Source: Sambucus nigra (lineage: Eukaryota > Streptophyta > Magnoliopsida > Dipsacales > Adoxaceae). From it: a stretch of 64,000 bases of DNA. Under the pieces are notes generated by a model. The model was not told the DNA's origin. It searched no databases and saw only the letters and a list, made by a program, of their open reading frames with translations. The stretch is taken from NCBI GenBank assembly GCA_949130495.1, contig OX422218.1:46462823-46526822 (forward strand). The letters run 5' to 3'. Positions 47,040 through 59,472 of the stretch are shown here, in pieces (the first letter of the stretch is position 1; every line of letters starts with the position of its first letter). Made by a program: the position numbers and the translations under genes.

Positions 47040-47996
47040 GGATTAAATGAATGAATGGATATTTATTATGGTTAAATCTATCTACGGTGATAATTGTAGA
47101 TAACGGTGAATAGAGAAAGATAATTGAATTAAGTTAATGAATATTTATTGAAAAACTTAATTCATATTACTGAGAATTGATTCACGTTAATGAGAAACGA
47201 TGAGAAATGTAAATGAATAATAATGTGACGTACGGTATGGGACATATGGGGATTATGATATTTCAATGGAATTATAATATGGAGACTAGAAAAGAGGAAC
47301 CATTAACTAGGAGGTTAATAGGAAACGTTAAGTGTGCAATCTAGTTGAGAGGTGAGAATGGCAAGTGAGAGTTGGGTCTAACATGTACATAATAAAAGAT
47401 TTATTGCACTTGTTAAATACTTGTTGTTTTAAAAATCATTTTCACAATCGCGCTCTGACCCATTTCCTTGCATATTTTCTTTTCTATTGTATCTTCTATA
47501 TCAGGTGTCCAGCAACAGGGACGCCAACCTTAGCGGATTATGACAGACTATGGATTAATGGAGTTTTGCTTAGATGGCTATCATCATTTGATTCACAATA
47601 TTCTCTTAGTAGGGCATGTCACCTAAAGGATTCAGTTATCTTCTTCTATCGGGGTCAAATACTATGTTATTCGTGTCATTTTAATACATTTGATGTTGTT
47701 GGGATTACTGTAATGGATTAATATTATTTGGGAATGTTTATTCCAATTGAATTCAAATTATTTTGTGTTATCTAATTGGTTATCAGTGTTGTAGAATAAA
47801 ATGTGTTGTGTTATTCTTAAACTGGAAATGGATTTTGTTAAATTAAAATTTGAAAAGTTTTTAACACCAGCTTAATTGAATATTGGGTGAGTTGTAAATG
47901 TTTTCGACAGTGATGCTAAGAATGAGCTAACTGTATATTCTGTTTTAATTTGGTATGTGACTGGCCACCCGGTATTTAATTAGGCGAGGTGTTACA
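45896..47996 (+). repeat. Element D 3' LTR, second part
   Basis: Matches 31865-33852 of the left LTR and ends GAGGTGTTACA next to TCCAA. About 911 bp equivalent to 30954-31864 are missing. It differs from the left copy by a much longer (TA)n run (46963-47037) and an extra stretch near 46680-46760. Confidence 0.92.
46963..47037. repeat. (AT)n microsatellite in the element D 3' LTR
   Basis: About 75 bp, against about 31 bp at the same place in the 5' LTR (32863-32893). Confidence 0.95.
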
Positions 47997-48340
47997 TCCA
48001 ACCCATTGATTTCATTTGTCATTAGACCAAGGTATTGTTAATATCAACCAAATTGTTCTTAAGCTCTAACACTTCCCATTTTGTCCTGACATGTTCTCCC
48101 GTTTAGCTCGAGATGTGACTTTTCACTAAGGAGATCACGTCCAATAAAGGTACCACGTGCTATAATTTGGTACACGGAATATGTGAGACTACACCTCTTT
48201 TCCTCTCTCTTTTGTCCTTCCTAAGTACCCTAGGTAATGGCATAGGGTTTGCACTCAGACCGACTCCTCGTCATGCATTCTATCATTTCTTGTAGCATAA
48301 TATATTTAAGACTATGATTTCAACATTATTTTTTTATAAA

Positions 48341-48417
<77 letters not shown>

Positions 48418-48772
48418 ATGATGATGATGATGTTTAAATTCAAACTCACCAGAGTCGGAGAAAAATTGTTTGGAAATTTATTGGTCTCTTTATCTCGTCT
48501 TCCATCTAAGTAAAACTGACGGGATTATGGGCTTTACCTTTTTTCGGAATCCCCATTGTATTTCCCGCCCATTCACCTTTAAAATGATTATATGATTTTG
48601 CGCCAAGTTTTTGGGCATAAGCTTACTTGGCCCAAGTTTTTTCCCTCTGGCCTCATTCTCCAAGACTTTATTCCCTTGGTCGATGAGCATTTGAACATTT
48701 TTGGGAAATCTATTTTTCAACCCCAAATTATTAGAACTTGATGCCTTATTTGGGGAAAAAATCTTCCCGCGG
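47997..48772 (-). pseudogene. CACTA remnant between elements D and F
   Basis: Joined to 30714 across D's duplicated target TCCAA and to 58251 across F's duplicated target CGCGG. On the - strand 48770-48490 is open ('KNRFPKNVQMLIDQGNKVL', then 'KLGPSKLMPKNLAQNH') and another coding-like stretch ('KWEVLELKNNLVDINNTL') lies near 48090-48040. Between them is a long (TA)n run. I take it as the middle of the second CACTA gene because strand and order fit; no named domain is certain. Confidence 0.4.
48342..48414. repeat. (TA)n microsatellite followed by (GAT)n
   Basis: About 73 bp of alternating TA and then five GAT units, inside the CACTA remnant. Confidence 0.95.
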
Positions 48773-50774
48773 TGTGACACCCCGACTAATTAACCGGGTA
48801 GCTACTCCTTTATTAAATTAATTCAAAATTCCAAGTTGGTCCAGTTAATAGCATCAGAAATAGTTCCCCAAATAACAAAATCACGAATCTCTCAGGAATA
48901 GTTCACAGATAACAACATCACAAATAATGGAGGCGAACACAGTCACATCACATGGGTCACGTACATACCTACGCTCCCATGATCAGAGGACTTATTAATA
49001 TCCCACTAAGTCTTTCTCCGACCTATGTTCATCGAGGTAACCAGTCTAAATCCGGGCAACACAAGGATTAGAGGGCCCTAAGCGAACGCAAACCTCCCGT
49101 GATAACAAGTATGGTAGGTATGTCATACACACAATTCATATACCAATACTAAGTAAACACACATCTTAGTAATCCCGTAGTTTAGTTGTAGTACTATTCT
49201 CATTCTAGTACTAATTTATAATTTATACCCTTTATACGATTTCGGTTTATAATCATACGCGAGATAATTTATTCTCACGTCGTAGTAGACACTCACGCCT
49301 CAAACCAAACGGTCCATTGATTTAAATCACTCGTATGTAATTTACTCCTCATAATAACCCAAAAGTCCCAAATCTATGAATACATCATCAAAGGAATGTT
49401 ATCTCTACCCTCGAACAAGTTTACGGGACTCCCAAAATCAAAACAGGCAAAAAAAGCCTAAACTGCCAACTCGTTAGAAGTCTCGTTCGAACGAGGCTGT
49501 TCGAACGAGATTCCAATTCGTTCGAACGAATTGTACCTTCTAACGAGATCTCGTTCGAACGAAGTTATCGAACGAAGTTCCCTTTCGTTAGAAGCGACTG
49601 ATCATCTCGTTAGAAGCTCGTTCGAACGAGCTCGTTCGAACGACCTGGGAAGGTCTTCTAACGAGGGACCAGTTTCGGCCCAGATTTTTTCCAATCTCGT
49701 TTTTCACCATTTCTACTCCTCAAATCTCCTCTAAAATTAGTCCCAACGATGTTTTAAGGTCTCCAATCAATCCTAAACATATTATAGTCACATCCTAACA
49801 CGTTTTAAAGGATTAATCCATCCTAACATCAATCAATTTACAAATCTCTACACATTTCCCCCAATTTCTCAAGAACATGAACCCTAAACTTTTAAGTCCT
49901 CAATTAGTCCATTCTAAATCCGTTTTTCTTACATCCAACATATATTAATACCAGAATAATCATCTCTTTATGATTCTACATGAAATTTGTCCTCAATATT
50001 TAAGTTCTAAGCCCAAACAACTTGGGTAGTCATTTATCTTCCAAGAACAATTTTAAATCTTCAAATTATCTAACACGGAGGAAACATTCTCTGAATTAAA
50101 AGAAATTAAATCACTTGCCTCGATTGTCTCTGAATTTGGTGTTGATTTTGTAAAGATTTTCTGCAGAATTCCTTCTCCTTTTCTTCCTCTCTAAGCTTCT
50201 TCTCCAAAGGTGGCTATGGTGGCTAGGGTTTTGTTTATGGAAAGTAATAGAACCTAATTCTAATAACCTACGTAACCTATTGGGTTAACATGGGTTGGTT
50301 AGTGGCTTAGTGGGTCAAACCCACATCAGATTTACTTCTCTAATTTTCGTCATTTTTAATTCCTAAAAATACGAAATTACCAAAATACCCTTTATAATGC
50401 TGGTATGGCCTAAAAATACCCCAGGACCCAAACTATACTCCCGGCTAGTGTTTTCTGACTATCTCGACCCTTACGGATGCGTTGGCGCACTCAAAACGAC
50501 CATACGGTTTATAGAATTTAAATTCACTTTTATAATCAAAATATTTATATCCTGACGCGACTGTCACACGTGTCCCAATAAAATGACCAAATTGCCGTAT
50601 ATCAATCTTACGACAAATTTCATAATTCAATATTCATATAACATCATATATACTCAATATAGTCAAATACCAACTCACTACTCGCTAGTATTTTACCCGG
50701 ATTAATTTCCAATTAATTCACATTTAATTAATTAATCCCAAAAATAAATATAGCCAAAAGTACGGGGTATTACA
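48773..50774 (-). repeat. Element F 3' LTR with internal deletion
   Basis: 2002 bp against 2932 bp in the partner. After GTTAATAGCATCA (to 48856) the sequence jumps to the part equivalent to 56360 onward, with about 27 bp of filler (48857-48883). The palindromic array is at 49470-49665. The polypurine tract (- strand TAGGGGGGAAGTA) lies at 50787-50775. Confidence 0.92.
49470..49665. repeat. Palindromic word array in the element F 3' LTR
   Basis: Six TTCGAA palindromes between CTCGTTAGAAG and CTTCTAACGAG. Spacer bases between the words differ from E (for example TTCCAATTCG instead of GTTCG), while the words and their order are kept. Confidence 0.9.
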
Positions 50775-50816
50775 TACTTCCCCCCTAATAACTGAATTTC
50801 ATCCCGAAATTCGAAA

Positions 50817-51287
50817 CTAGAAGGTACCTGCTAAAAACAACTTTGGATAACGTTCGCGCATCTCATCCTCGCGCTCCCATGTGGACTCCTCGACATTGTG
50901 ATGTCGCCACTGAACACGCACTAATGGAACTATCTTTGACCGCAGTTTCCTCTTGCTTAGGTCCAAAATAGCAATCGGCCCATCCTCGTAGGAGTTATCC
51001 GACTGGAGATCGATGTCCTCCACAGCAATGTGAGAATGAGCCAAGTTATCTCTAAGGTATTTCCTTAGCGAGGAAATACGAAACACATCGTGAATCCGAT
51101 GCAAATGCTCCGGTAACCCAAGTCTATACGGAGCCATGCCAATAGTGAATTGATAGGAGTTGTTGTAAGCAAACTCCACCAGTGGAAGGTACTGATCCCA
51201 TCCACCCCCAAAGTCAATAATGCACATGCGCAGCATGTCCTCCAACATCTGATTTGTGCGCTCGGTCTGCCCATCGATCTGCGGATT
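50817..51287 (-). pseudogene. Element F integrase C-terminal part with in-frame deletion
   Basis: Continues the integrase core ('GQTERTNQMLEDMLRMC', which holds the catalytic Glu) after a stop at the 'LSTA' junction near 51288. At 'FTIGMAP' it joins directly to 'YRLGLPEHLHRIHDVF', whereas element E has about 106 more residues between these points. The lost part contains the GPY/F-like module. The frame is preserved and the chromodomain-like tail ('VQWRHHNVEESTWEREDEM') is complete. Confidence 0.88.
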
Positions 51288-53225
51288 TTAAGCCGTACTC
51301 AACCGCAATTCCGTGCCCATGGCCTCCTGGAAACTCTCCCAAAACCTCGAAACAAATATCTTGTCTCTGTCAGACACGATATTTAGGGGCACACCGTGAA
51401 GTCTCACAACCTCTGAAATGAAGAGCTGGGCATACTTTCCCGTAGTGTAGTCAGTCCTTACGGGTAAAAAGTGAGCGACTTTGGACAACCTGTCCACAAT
51501 TACCCAAACGGAGTCGTGACCCCTCTGCGACGTAGGCAACCCCGTGATAAAGTCCATGGATATGCTCTCCCACATCCACACCAGGACCTCCAACGGCTGT
51601 AGTAGTCCTGCCGGTCTCTGATGATCCACTTTTACAAGCTGACAAGTGGCGCATTTCGAAACAAACTCGGCGATATCTCTCTTCATACCGCTCCACCAAT
51701 ACTGTCGTCTCATGTCTTGGTACATTTTGTCCCCTCCGGGATGTACTGCGAACCGTGAACCGTGTGACTCTGCCATCACCTCGTGTCGTAATTTCTCCCC
51801 TTCCGGAACTACCAATCTCCCATTGAAGCGTAGTCCCCTGTCTGAGCTAACGGTATAGGACTCGGCTCCCTCTGCTAGTAATCGAACTATATTCTCCTGA
51901 CAGAATGAGTCATTAGCCTGTGCCCGTACTACCTTCGTGACAATCTGCGGTGTAACGGTCATCACAAATATGAAAGATCGGGCCACTGCATCCTGGTGTC
52001 CCAACTCCTTCCACTTTGCCTTCCACACCTCTGCCACTTTATCTGCTTGCCTACGGCTCAACGCGTCTGCCACCACGTTAGCCTTACCCGGGTGATACTG
52101 GATATCGAACTGGTAGTCCTTCACAAACTCAAGCCACCTATGCTGCCGCATATCCAACTCCTTCTGCATGAACAGGTACTGTACGGACTTGTGGTCCATG
52201 AACAATTGGAACTTCTCCCCCAAAAGATAGTGCCTCCAAATCCGTAGGGCAAATACCACTGTCGCCAACTCCAAATCATGCGTGGGGTAATTCTTCTCAT
52301 GAGTCTTAAGCTTACGGTAAGCATAAGCTATGGCCTGTCTCTCCTGCTGCAATACACCTCCAAGTCCTTGCAAAGACGCGTCGGTGTAAACCAAATACTC
52401 AACTCCCAGTCTCGGTAATGCTAACACAGGTGCTGAGGTCAATTTGTCCTTCAATTCATCGAATGCTAGCTGACATGCATCACTCCAGATGTAAGCCACA
52501 CCCTTACGAGTCAGATGTGTCAAAGGACCTGCTATCTCAGAGAAACCCCGAATAAACCTCCTGTAGTATCCTGCTAGACCCAAGAAACTACGAATCTCCG
52601 TTGGTGTTGTGGGCTGTCCCCACTCCCTCACCGCGGATACCTTCCCCGGATCAACAGATATTCCCCTGTCGAAAATAATGTGTCCCAAAAATTGGACCTC
52701 CTTCAGCCAAAACCCACATTTCTCATATTTTGCATACATCTCATTTTGACGCAGCGTCGGCAAAACCTGCCTCAAATACTCGGCGTGCTCCTCCTCTGTC
52801 TGTGAGTAAACCAGAATATCATCAATGAAGACAATGACAAACTGCTCTAGGAAATCCCTGAACACTCTATTCATCAAGTCCATAAACACTGCTGGAGCAT
52901 TGGTCAAACCGAAAGGCATAACCCGAAACTCGTAAGAACCATATCTCGACAAGAACGCAGTCTTCGAGACATCCTCCTCCCTGATACGCAACTGATGGTA
53001 TCCCGATCTCGAATCAATCTTTGAGAAGAAAGAAGCTCCTCTCAACTGGTCGAATAAGTCATCGATTCGAGGCAACGGATACTTATTCCGTATCCTTACC
53101 TTATTCAACTCCCGGTAGTCCACACACAATCTCATTGAACCGTCCCTCTTCTTCACAAACAAAACTGGAGCGCCCCAAGGTGAGGTACCCCTGCGAATAA
53201 AGCCCTGACCTAACAGCTGCTCTAT
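51288..53225 (-). pseudogene. Element F reverse transcriptase, RNase H and integrase core
   Basis: 624 codons open from 53162. RT motifs: '[13 protein letters not shown]', 'SGYHQLRI', '[12 protein letters not shown]' and the catalytic F-I-D-D at 52825-52818. RNase H: '[15 protein letters not shown]' with its Asp, '[16 protein letters not shown]' and '[11 protein letters not shown]'. Integrase: complete HHCC finger ('[10 protein letters not shown]' and 'CATCQLVK'), the first Asp ('SMDFITGLP') and the second Asp ('IVSDRD', 51371-51369). It is preceded by a TGA at about 53242-53240 that replaces a CGA Arg codon, and ended by a TAA near 51288. This is the best preserved pol block of the Tekay-like elements here. 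Confidence 0.92.
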
Positions 53226-53240
53226 CTGATCTCTTATCTC

Positions 53241-53975
53241 TCACATCTCTGCTGGAGCCATACGGTACGGTGCGCGTGCTATAGGCCTCGTATCTGGTAA
53301 TAGGTCTATAACAAAGTCTATCTCTCGTTTGGGGGGTAAGCCTGGTATCTCCTGAAATACATCTGAATACTCCCTGACGACTGGGATCGAATCTATAGGA
53401 ATCACAACCTCCTTAGAGGTATCCTCCTCTAGGTAATACAAATGAGCGGTCGAGCCTCCCTCTGGGAGAGGCATCGCCACTACGAACATCTCTTGCCCCG
53501 AAATGGCAAAAACAATGCTCCCACTGAAGCAATCAATCATGGCCCTATAAGCTACGAGCCAATCCATACCGATAATCACATCATGAACATGCATATCTAA
53601 TACCAACATATCTGTAGGTAATACCAGACTACCAATCCCTACTCCCATTCCCCGGCATATAAAGAATATAAGTGACCCACTCCCTAGTGGTGAGTCGACA
53701 CACGTCACTATGCTCTCCGTCGTAGCTAACAATCCTAAAGCTTTCATGAAATGTGTAGCTATAAAACAATGTGTAGCCCCCGTATTAAACAATACCCGAC
53801 CCATAGTGCCATGGATAGGAAACGTACCCTCAATCGCGGGCGGTGCCTGTGGAACTGCTGCCTGGTGGACGTTGTAGACATGTCCATACTGTAGCTGCCC
53901 CTGCTGAACTGGGACTGCTGGAATGGGTGGCAATGCTGCCATCTGTGATGGTGCGGGGATAGCGGCAGGAAACAT
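53241..53975 (-). pseudogene. Element F aspartic protease with Asp to Asn change
   Basis: Open over 244 codons and otherwise complete ('[13 protein letters not shown]'), but the active site reads 'GRVLFNTGATH': the catalytic Asp codon is AAT (53786-53784), where E has GAT. One G-to-A change explains it. Polyprotein cutting should be abolished. Confidence 0.88.
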
Positions 53976-55133
53976 AGGCCTCTGTGGCTCCTGGCGAGCA
54001 CCCAGCTGTTGTTGCTGTGGGGCCCTGCCCCTATCAGGACAATCCTGTCATTTATGGTCAGTCTTGCCACAAATAAAACATTTCCCTGGGAAGTTCCCTC
54101 CTCTCTACCCCTGCTGTCCCCGGCCCTGGAGGCCGTTACCGTTCCTCCCTTGGCCCTACTGGCCCTGGTGAAACTGCTGCCCATTCTGCCCCTGTTGTCC
54201 CTGATGGCCGTTTGGACCCTGATGGCCCTGACGGAAACCTCCATGTTCATGTCTGTAGTTCCCTGATCAGAACCTCTTCTGATCCCCGTGCTGGGAACCC
54301 TGCTCACCCTGTCTCTACCCCTGAACAGATTGTGCCCCACCGGCACCATGTCCTCCTGTCCTGCCCTGATGGCTAGACTCTCCCGATCTCTTGCTCTCAG
54401 TCATATGAAAGCGGTGATCCTGGAAGTGTAACAAAGCAGCATTAACCACATCAGAATACGTGGCCAACGAAAGGTTCCGTAACAGATGCTGACGGATCCT
54501 CCATGTCAACCCGTCGGTGAATTTCTCAATCTTCTTCTTCTCTGTTGGTATCTCGTCCGGAACGATATTCAACAGATTTGTGAACTCGGCCTCATACTCG
54601 GCCACAGTCTTACCCTCCTGCTTCAGACTCATCAATTTCCTCCTCATTTCCGTGTGAACTGCTGACGGAAAGTACTTGCGGTCAAACCGCACCCAGAAGT
54701 CCTGAATAGTGAGAGTATCCCTCTCCTCCATAGTGGTAATAAACTCCCACCACTGTAGTGCAGATCCAACTAGCTTGAAAGTAGCTAGCACCTTCTTCTG
54801 AACATCCGTGCACTCATACATCCTTAAGTGCCTCTACATATCCTTCCTCCACTGGCTCGAGACTACCACATCTGAGCTACCTGCAAACTCTGGCGGATGT
54901 GCTTTCTGAAAAGCGTCACGTACACGCTCCCAAGCAGACGGGAATGCATTTGCCTGTACTGGAGCGGCAACCGGCGCCTGAGGTGGTGCCTGCTGAACTA
55001 CGGAAATTGCGGCATTTACCGCTTGGGCTACTATAGCTGCAACCTCAGCGGCGTTCATCATGCCCTAAACTAGAGCGGGCTGGGGTTCGGGCGTTGCATC
55101 CCTGGGAACTCGTCGTGCACGTCGTGGAGGCAT
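53976..55133 (-). pseudogene. Element F gag
   Basis: ATG at 55133 in the same frame as pol. The gag domain is well preserved ('FAGSSDVVVSSQWRKDM', 'FWVRFDRKYFPSAV', 'YEAEFTNLLNIVPDEIP'). A Gly/Gln-rich region leads to the zinc knuckle at 54080-54039, whose spacing is right but which carries a TGA at the Arg position. About seven in-frame stops occur, nearly all where E or the family has CAG or CGA. Confidence 0.87.
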
Positions 55134-55304
55134 CTGAAATAAGAATAAAGTTTATAAGTTCACTGTTTTATAAACTTAAAAATAGTTGAAGAACGAAGCA
55201 TACATAAAAAGAGTACAACAGTCCTAAAATATAGGGCTCTATATCAAAGAAACTTAGCGGAAACATAATAAGCCGTCAGATCCTAAAGGACACTAGAACC
55301 TGAT

Positions 55305-55316
55305 GCTCTGATACCA
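55305..55316 (-). other. Element F primer binding site (initiator tRNA-Met type)
   Basis: On the - strand TGGTATCAGAGC, 2 bp inside the 5' LTR. The untranslated leader to the gag ATG is about 170 bp. Confidence 0.92.
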
Positions 55317-55318
55317 CC

Positions 55319-58250
55319 TGTGACACCCCGACTAATTAAATACCGGGTAGCTACTCCTTTATTAAATTAATTCAAAATGCCAAGTTGGTCCAGCTAATAG
55401 CATCACTGTCGAAAACATTTTAATGATTACTAACCACCTAGTATTTAAAAAGTAATTTGCCAAATTTTAATTTAAGTCTGATTAACATGCAACAAGTGTA
55501 ATGAATAATAATAACACCATTCACCATAAAGAAATAAATAGAATAACCATCACATAACGTAAATAAAGTCTGGAGGAAAACTCCTTACTACAAAACCACA
55601 ACTGAAATAACTAAACTGAATACTGAAACAATACATGCCAAAGTCTGAAAAACTGTAATGGAAAGATGTCTCTAATAGAAATGGGCAACATGCCCTATAA
55701 CTGATAGAATATTGAATACGGAATCGAAATGATAGAGGCTTCTAAAAGCAATTCCCTGTAGCTTCCACAAACAGCTACAACTCGTCACCTGAATGAGTAT
55801 CCTATGCATGGTGTCCTTGTGGCTGGGCACCTAAAATGGTTTTACAAGAAAAATAGATTTGAAAGCAAACGGGTCAGAGCCCGAATGTGGAGATATTTTA
55901 AAAACCTGCAAGTGCTTTAAAAACATTTAAAACATTAAATGCAAAGTACATGTTAGGATGTGCACTCACATGATATTCTCACCTCTCGTCTAACTGTGCA
56001 CTCCTAACTTAAGTACCCATCTACAACGACAAAAACCACTAGCTAAGTGACATTATATCTAGCTAGACTGACATAGGTCCTACCCTTATTACTCGGTTCC
56101 ATTAACATAATAACGATCTCAGTTAAATAGGTGCTTAACCTAAATTCAGGTTTTTATACAAAAGTAATACAACTCGTTATAGATTAGACTTCTATGTTAT
56201 TCCATAGTTACACACAATACCATATGAAAGTTCCCAGTTTATTAAGCGTATATTTTCCACAACATAAATATACAATGTAAGCACCCCGAGACTAAGCTAC
56301 GGTGCACACATACTCTGCTATCCATCCCGGTACATCACGTACATAAGGATCACATATTCCGAATCTCTCAGGAATAGTTCACAGATAACAACATCACAAA
56401 TAATGGAGGCGAACACAGTCACATCATATGGGTCACGTACATACCTAAGCTCCCACGATCAGCGGACTTATTAATATCCCAATAAGTCTTTCTCTGACCT
56501 ATGTTCATCGAGGTAACCAGTTTAAATCCGGTTAACACAAGGATTAGAGGGCCCTAAGCGAACGCAAACCTCCCGTGATAGCAAGTATGGTAGGTATGTC
56601 ATACACACAATTCATATACCAATACTAAGTAAACACACATCTTAGTAATCCCGTAGTTTAGTTGTAGTACTATTCTCATTCTAGTACTAATGTATAATTT
56701 ATACCCTTTATACGATTTCGGTTTATAATCATACGTGCCATAATTTATTCTCACGTCGTAGTAGACACTCACGTCTCAACCCAAATGGTCCATTGATTTA
56801 AATCCCTCGTATGTAATTTACTCCTCATAATAACCCAAAAGTCCCAAATCTATCAATACATCATTAAAGGAATGTTATCTCTACCCTCAAACAAGTTTAC
56901 GGGACTCCCAAAATCAAAACAGGCCAAAAAGGCCTAAACTGCCAACTCGTTAGAAGTCTCGTTCGAACGAGGCTGTTCGAACGAGATTCCAGTTTGTTCG
57001 AATGAACTGTACCTTCTAATGAGATCTCGTTCGAACGAAGTTATCAAACGAAGTTCCCATTCCTTAGAAGCGACTGGTCAACTCATTAGAAGCTCGTTCG
57101 AACGAGCTCGTTCGAACGACCTGGGAAGGTCTTCTAACGAGGGACCAGTTTCGGCCCAGATTTTTCCCAATCTCGTTTTTCACCATTTCTACTCCTCAAA
57201 TCGCCTCTAAAATTAGTCCCAACGATGTTTTAAGGTCTCCAATCAATCCTAAACATATTATAGTCACATCCTAACACGTTTTAAAGGATTAATCCATCCT
57301 AACATCAATCAATTTACAAATCTCTACACTTTTCCCCCAATTTCTCAAGAACATGAACCCTAAACTTTTAAGTCCTCAATTAGTCCATTCTAAATCCGTT
57401 TTTCTTACATAAAAAATATATTAATACCAGAATAATCATCTCTATATGATTCTACATGCAATTTGTCCTAAATATTTAAGTTCTAAGTCCAAGCAACATG
57501 GGCTTTCATTTATCTTCCAAGAACAATTTTAAATCTTCAAATTCTCTAACATGGAGGAAACATTCTCTGAATTAAAAGAAATTAAATCACTTGACTCGAT
57601 TGTCTCTGAATTTGGTGTTGATTTTGTAAAGATTTTCTGCAGAATTCCTTCTCCTTTTCTCCCTCTCTAAGCTTCTTCTCCAAAGGTGGCTATGGTGGCT
57701 AGGGTTTTGTTTATGGAAAGTAATAGAACCTAATTCTAATAACCTACGTAACCTATTGGGTTAACATGGGTTGGTTAGTGTCTTAGTGGGTCAAACCCAC
57801 ATCAGATTTACTTCTCTAATTTTCGTCATTTTTAATTCCTAAAAATACGAAATTACCAAAATACCCTTTATAATGCCGGTATGGCCTAAAAATACCCCGG
57901 GACCCAAACTATACCCCCAGCTAGTGTTTTCTGACTATCTCGACCCTTTTGGACGCGTTGGCACACTCAAAACGACCATACGGTTTATATAATTTAAATT
58001 CACTTTTATAATCAAAATATTTATATCCTGACGCGACTGTCACACGCGTCACAATAAAATGACCAAATTGCCGTATATCAATCTTACGACAAATTTCATA
58101 ATTCAATATTCATATAACATCATATATACTCAATATAGTCAAATACCAACTCACAACTCGCTAGTATTTTACCCAGATTAATTTCCAATTAATTCACATT
58201 TAATTAATTAATCCCAAAAATAAATATAGCCAAAAGTACGGGGTATTACA
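55319..58250 (-). repeat. Element F 5' LTR
   Basis: 2932 bp, full length. It holds M3 (55810-55831), M2 (55870-55883) and the palindromic array (56946-57141), where one of the six palindromes has decayed to TTTGTTCGAATGAA. It ends GGGGTATTACA next to CGCGG. Confidence 0.93.
56946..57141. repeat. Palindromic word array in the element F 5' LTR
   Basis: Same order of words as in the other three copies. Changes such as CTCATTAGAAG and TTCCTTAGAAG have begun to erode some words. Confidence 0.9.
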
Positions 58251-59472
58251 CGCGGTTATTTCGATAGTTTTCATATGTTCACTTACTCAGGAAATAATCA
58301 TTTCTTTCGAAAAGTATGAAAGTGTAAAATTCGAACAAAGTTAATGCCACAAGTCATCCATTACAGAAGGATCAACCTTCTTCTAGTTGTGTCAGCCCCC
58401 GACGCCCACAATCATCTTTCAAAAAGACATACAACATTCTATACAAATATGGATGCTAGTTTTTTTACTGGCAAGAATCGCAAAACCAAAGAACCGAATG
58501 GGATTATTATAATCTCTTGGGACTTACTGGTAGAGGGAGGTGGGGGTGTTGAATTATCACGGGTTTGTTGAGTTTGATGACTCGAAGATGGAGTGATAGA
58601 CTCAAATTGTGGTGGAGTAGAGTATTGTCAACCTGTAGGTGAAAATAATTGACGTTGAGGTATAGGAAAAGATCGAGTTAGAGGTGTTCCGCTATTTGAT
58701 TTATTATCTCCGATCCAGTTCCACATTACCAATAATTAAAAAAAAAGCTAGTAATGTACAACAATCATGTTTACGACTATATATATATGCATATACCTTT
58801 TCAGCGACTTTTAAAACATGGTGGTTGTGTCTCATTTTTATCCAATCGGTATTAGTTTTTAAAAATTAATGAAAATTTTCATGCAAGAATTGGACGGAAG
58901 AGTATATATGATTGACGTATAAAGGTTAGTGATATAAACTCGATATACTTTCTTCTTAAACTTCTTGGCAAGATCACTTTTAATGTGCATACAACGCGAG
59001 ACATCAGAATCTGGGTGAATGCACTCTTTATGAAGTTGTACCTACAATGGATGAATATTTTTTGGCTTTTTCTAATAGTGTCACTAATGTCAGTGCCCTA
59101 TCAGGATTATGAAAGAAAAACATATTCAATAAGGCCTCGTCCTAGCATTATAGCAAGGAAAACATAATATGATCGAATAAGTACGCTTGCGAGAGATCAA
59201 CTCCACGATTTATGACGTAATAAAATTATTCAATTTTTCTATTCCCGTAAATGTAAATAGTAGATCACTATTTATGGTGCACACTAACAAAATATGATTT
59301 AGTGCGGCCCAATTGCAACCTCTCCTACAATTATTTAAAGTAACTATTACCCGACTTAATTTTCTTAGAAAATACATAGAAGGGGGGGGGGGTGTGAATA
59401 TGGGTCCTAGATGTAATGGATCTAATTAAAACTAAACTAATTATTATTTTCCATCAGATAAATCGAACACAA
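58251..59472 (-). pseudogene. CACTA remnant right of element F, N-terminal part of a second gene, then unassigned sequence
   Basis: On the - strand about 58710-58470 reads as a Ser/Pro/Thr/Gln-rich segment ('TPPQFESITPSSSHQTQQT', then 'NSTPPPPSTSKSQEI'), the kind of N-terminus seen in TNP1 or Ptta/En/Spm proteins. It runs toward 58256 and, across F, into 48772. From about 58720 to 59472 I see no motif; a G10 run is at 59383-59392. The CACTA right end should be in or beyond this stretch but was not found. Confidence 0.4.

Larger units (their letters stand above)
30715..47996 (+). mobile_element. Element D: non-autonomous LTR element with long LTRs (LARD-like), carrying nested element E
   Basis: The left LTR is 30715-33852. 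The right LTR begins at 35209 and, interrupted by element E and a deletion, ends at 47996. The same 5 bp, TCCAA, flank it (30710-30714 and 47997-48001). The primer site TGGTATCAGAGC follows the left LTR and a purine tract precedes the right LTR. The interior is only about 1.36 kb and has no gag or pol, so it must use proteins from a relative. LTR modules shared with E, F and G point to the Tekay/Del group. It is on the + strand, whereas E and F are on the - strand. Confidence 0.9.
48773..58250 (-). mobile_element. Element F: Tekay/Del-like chromovirus, sister of element E
   Basis: The 3' LTR is 48773-50774 and the 5' LTR 55319-58250. A perfect 5-bp target duplication, CGCGG, flanks it (48768-48772 and 58251-58255). 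The primer site is intact. All of gag-pol from the ATG at 55133 to the stop near 50817 is in one frame, interrupted only by stop codons and by one in-frame deletion. Many stops are explained by C-to-T change of CAG, CGA or TGG codons when compared with E. The left LTR lost about 954 bp. Confidence 0.93.
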
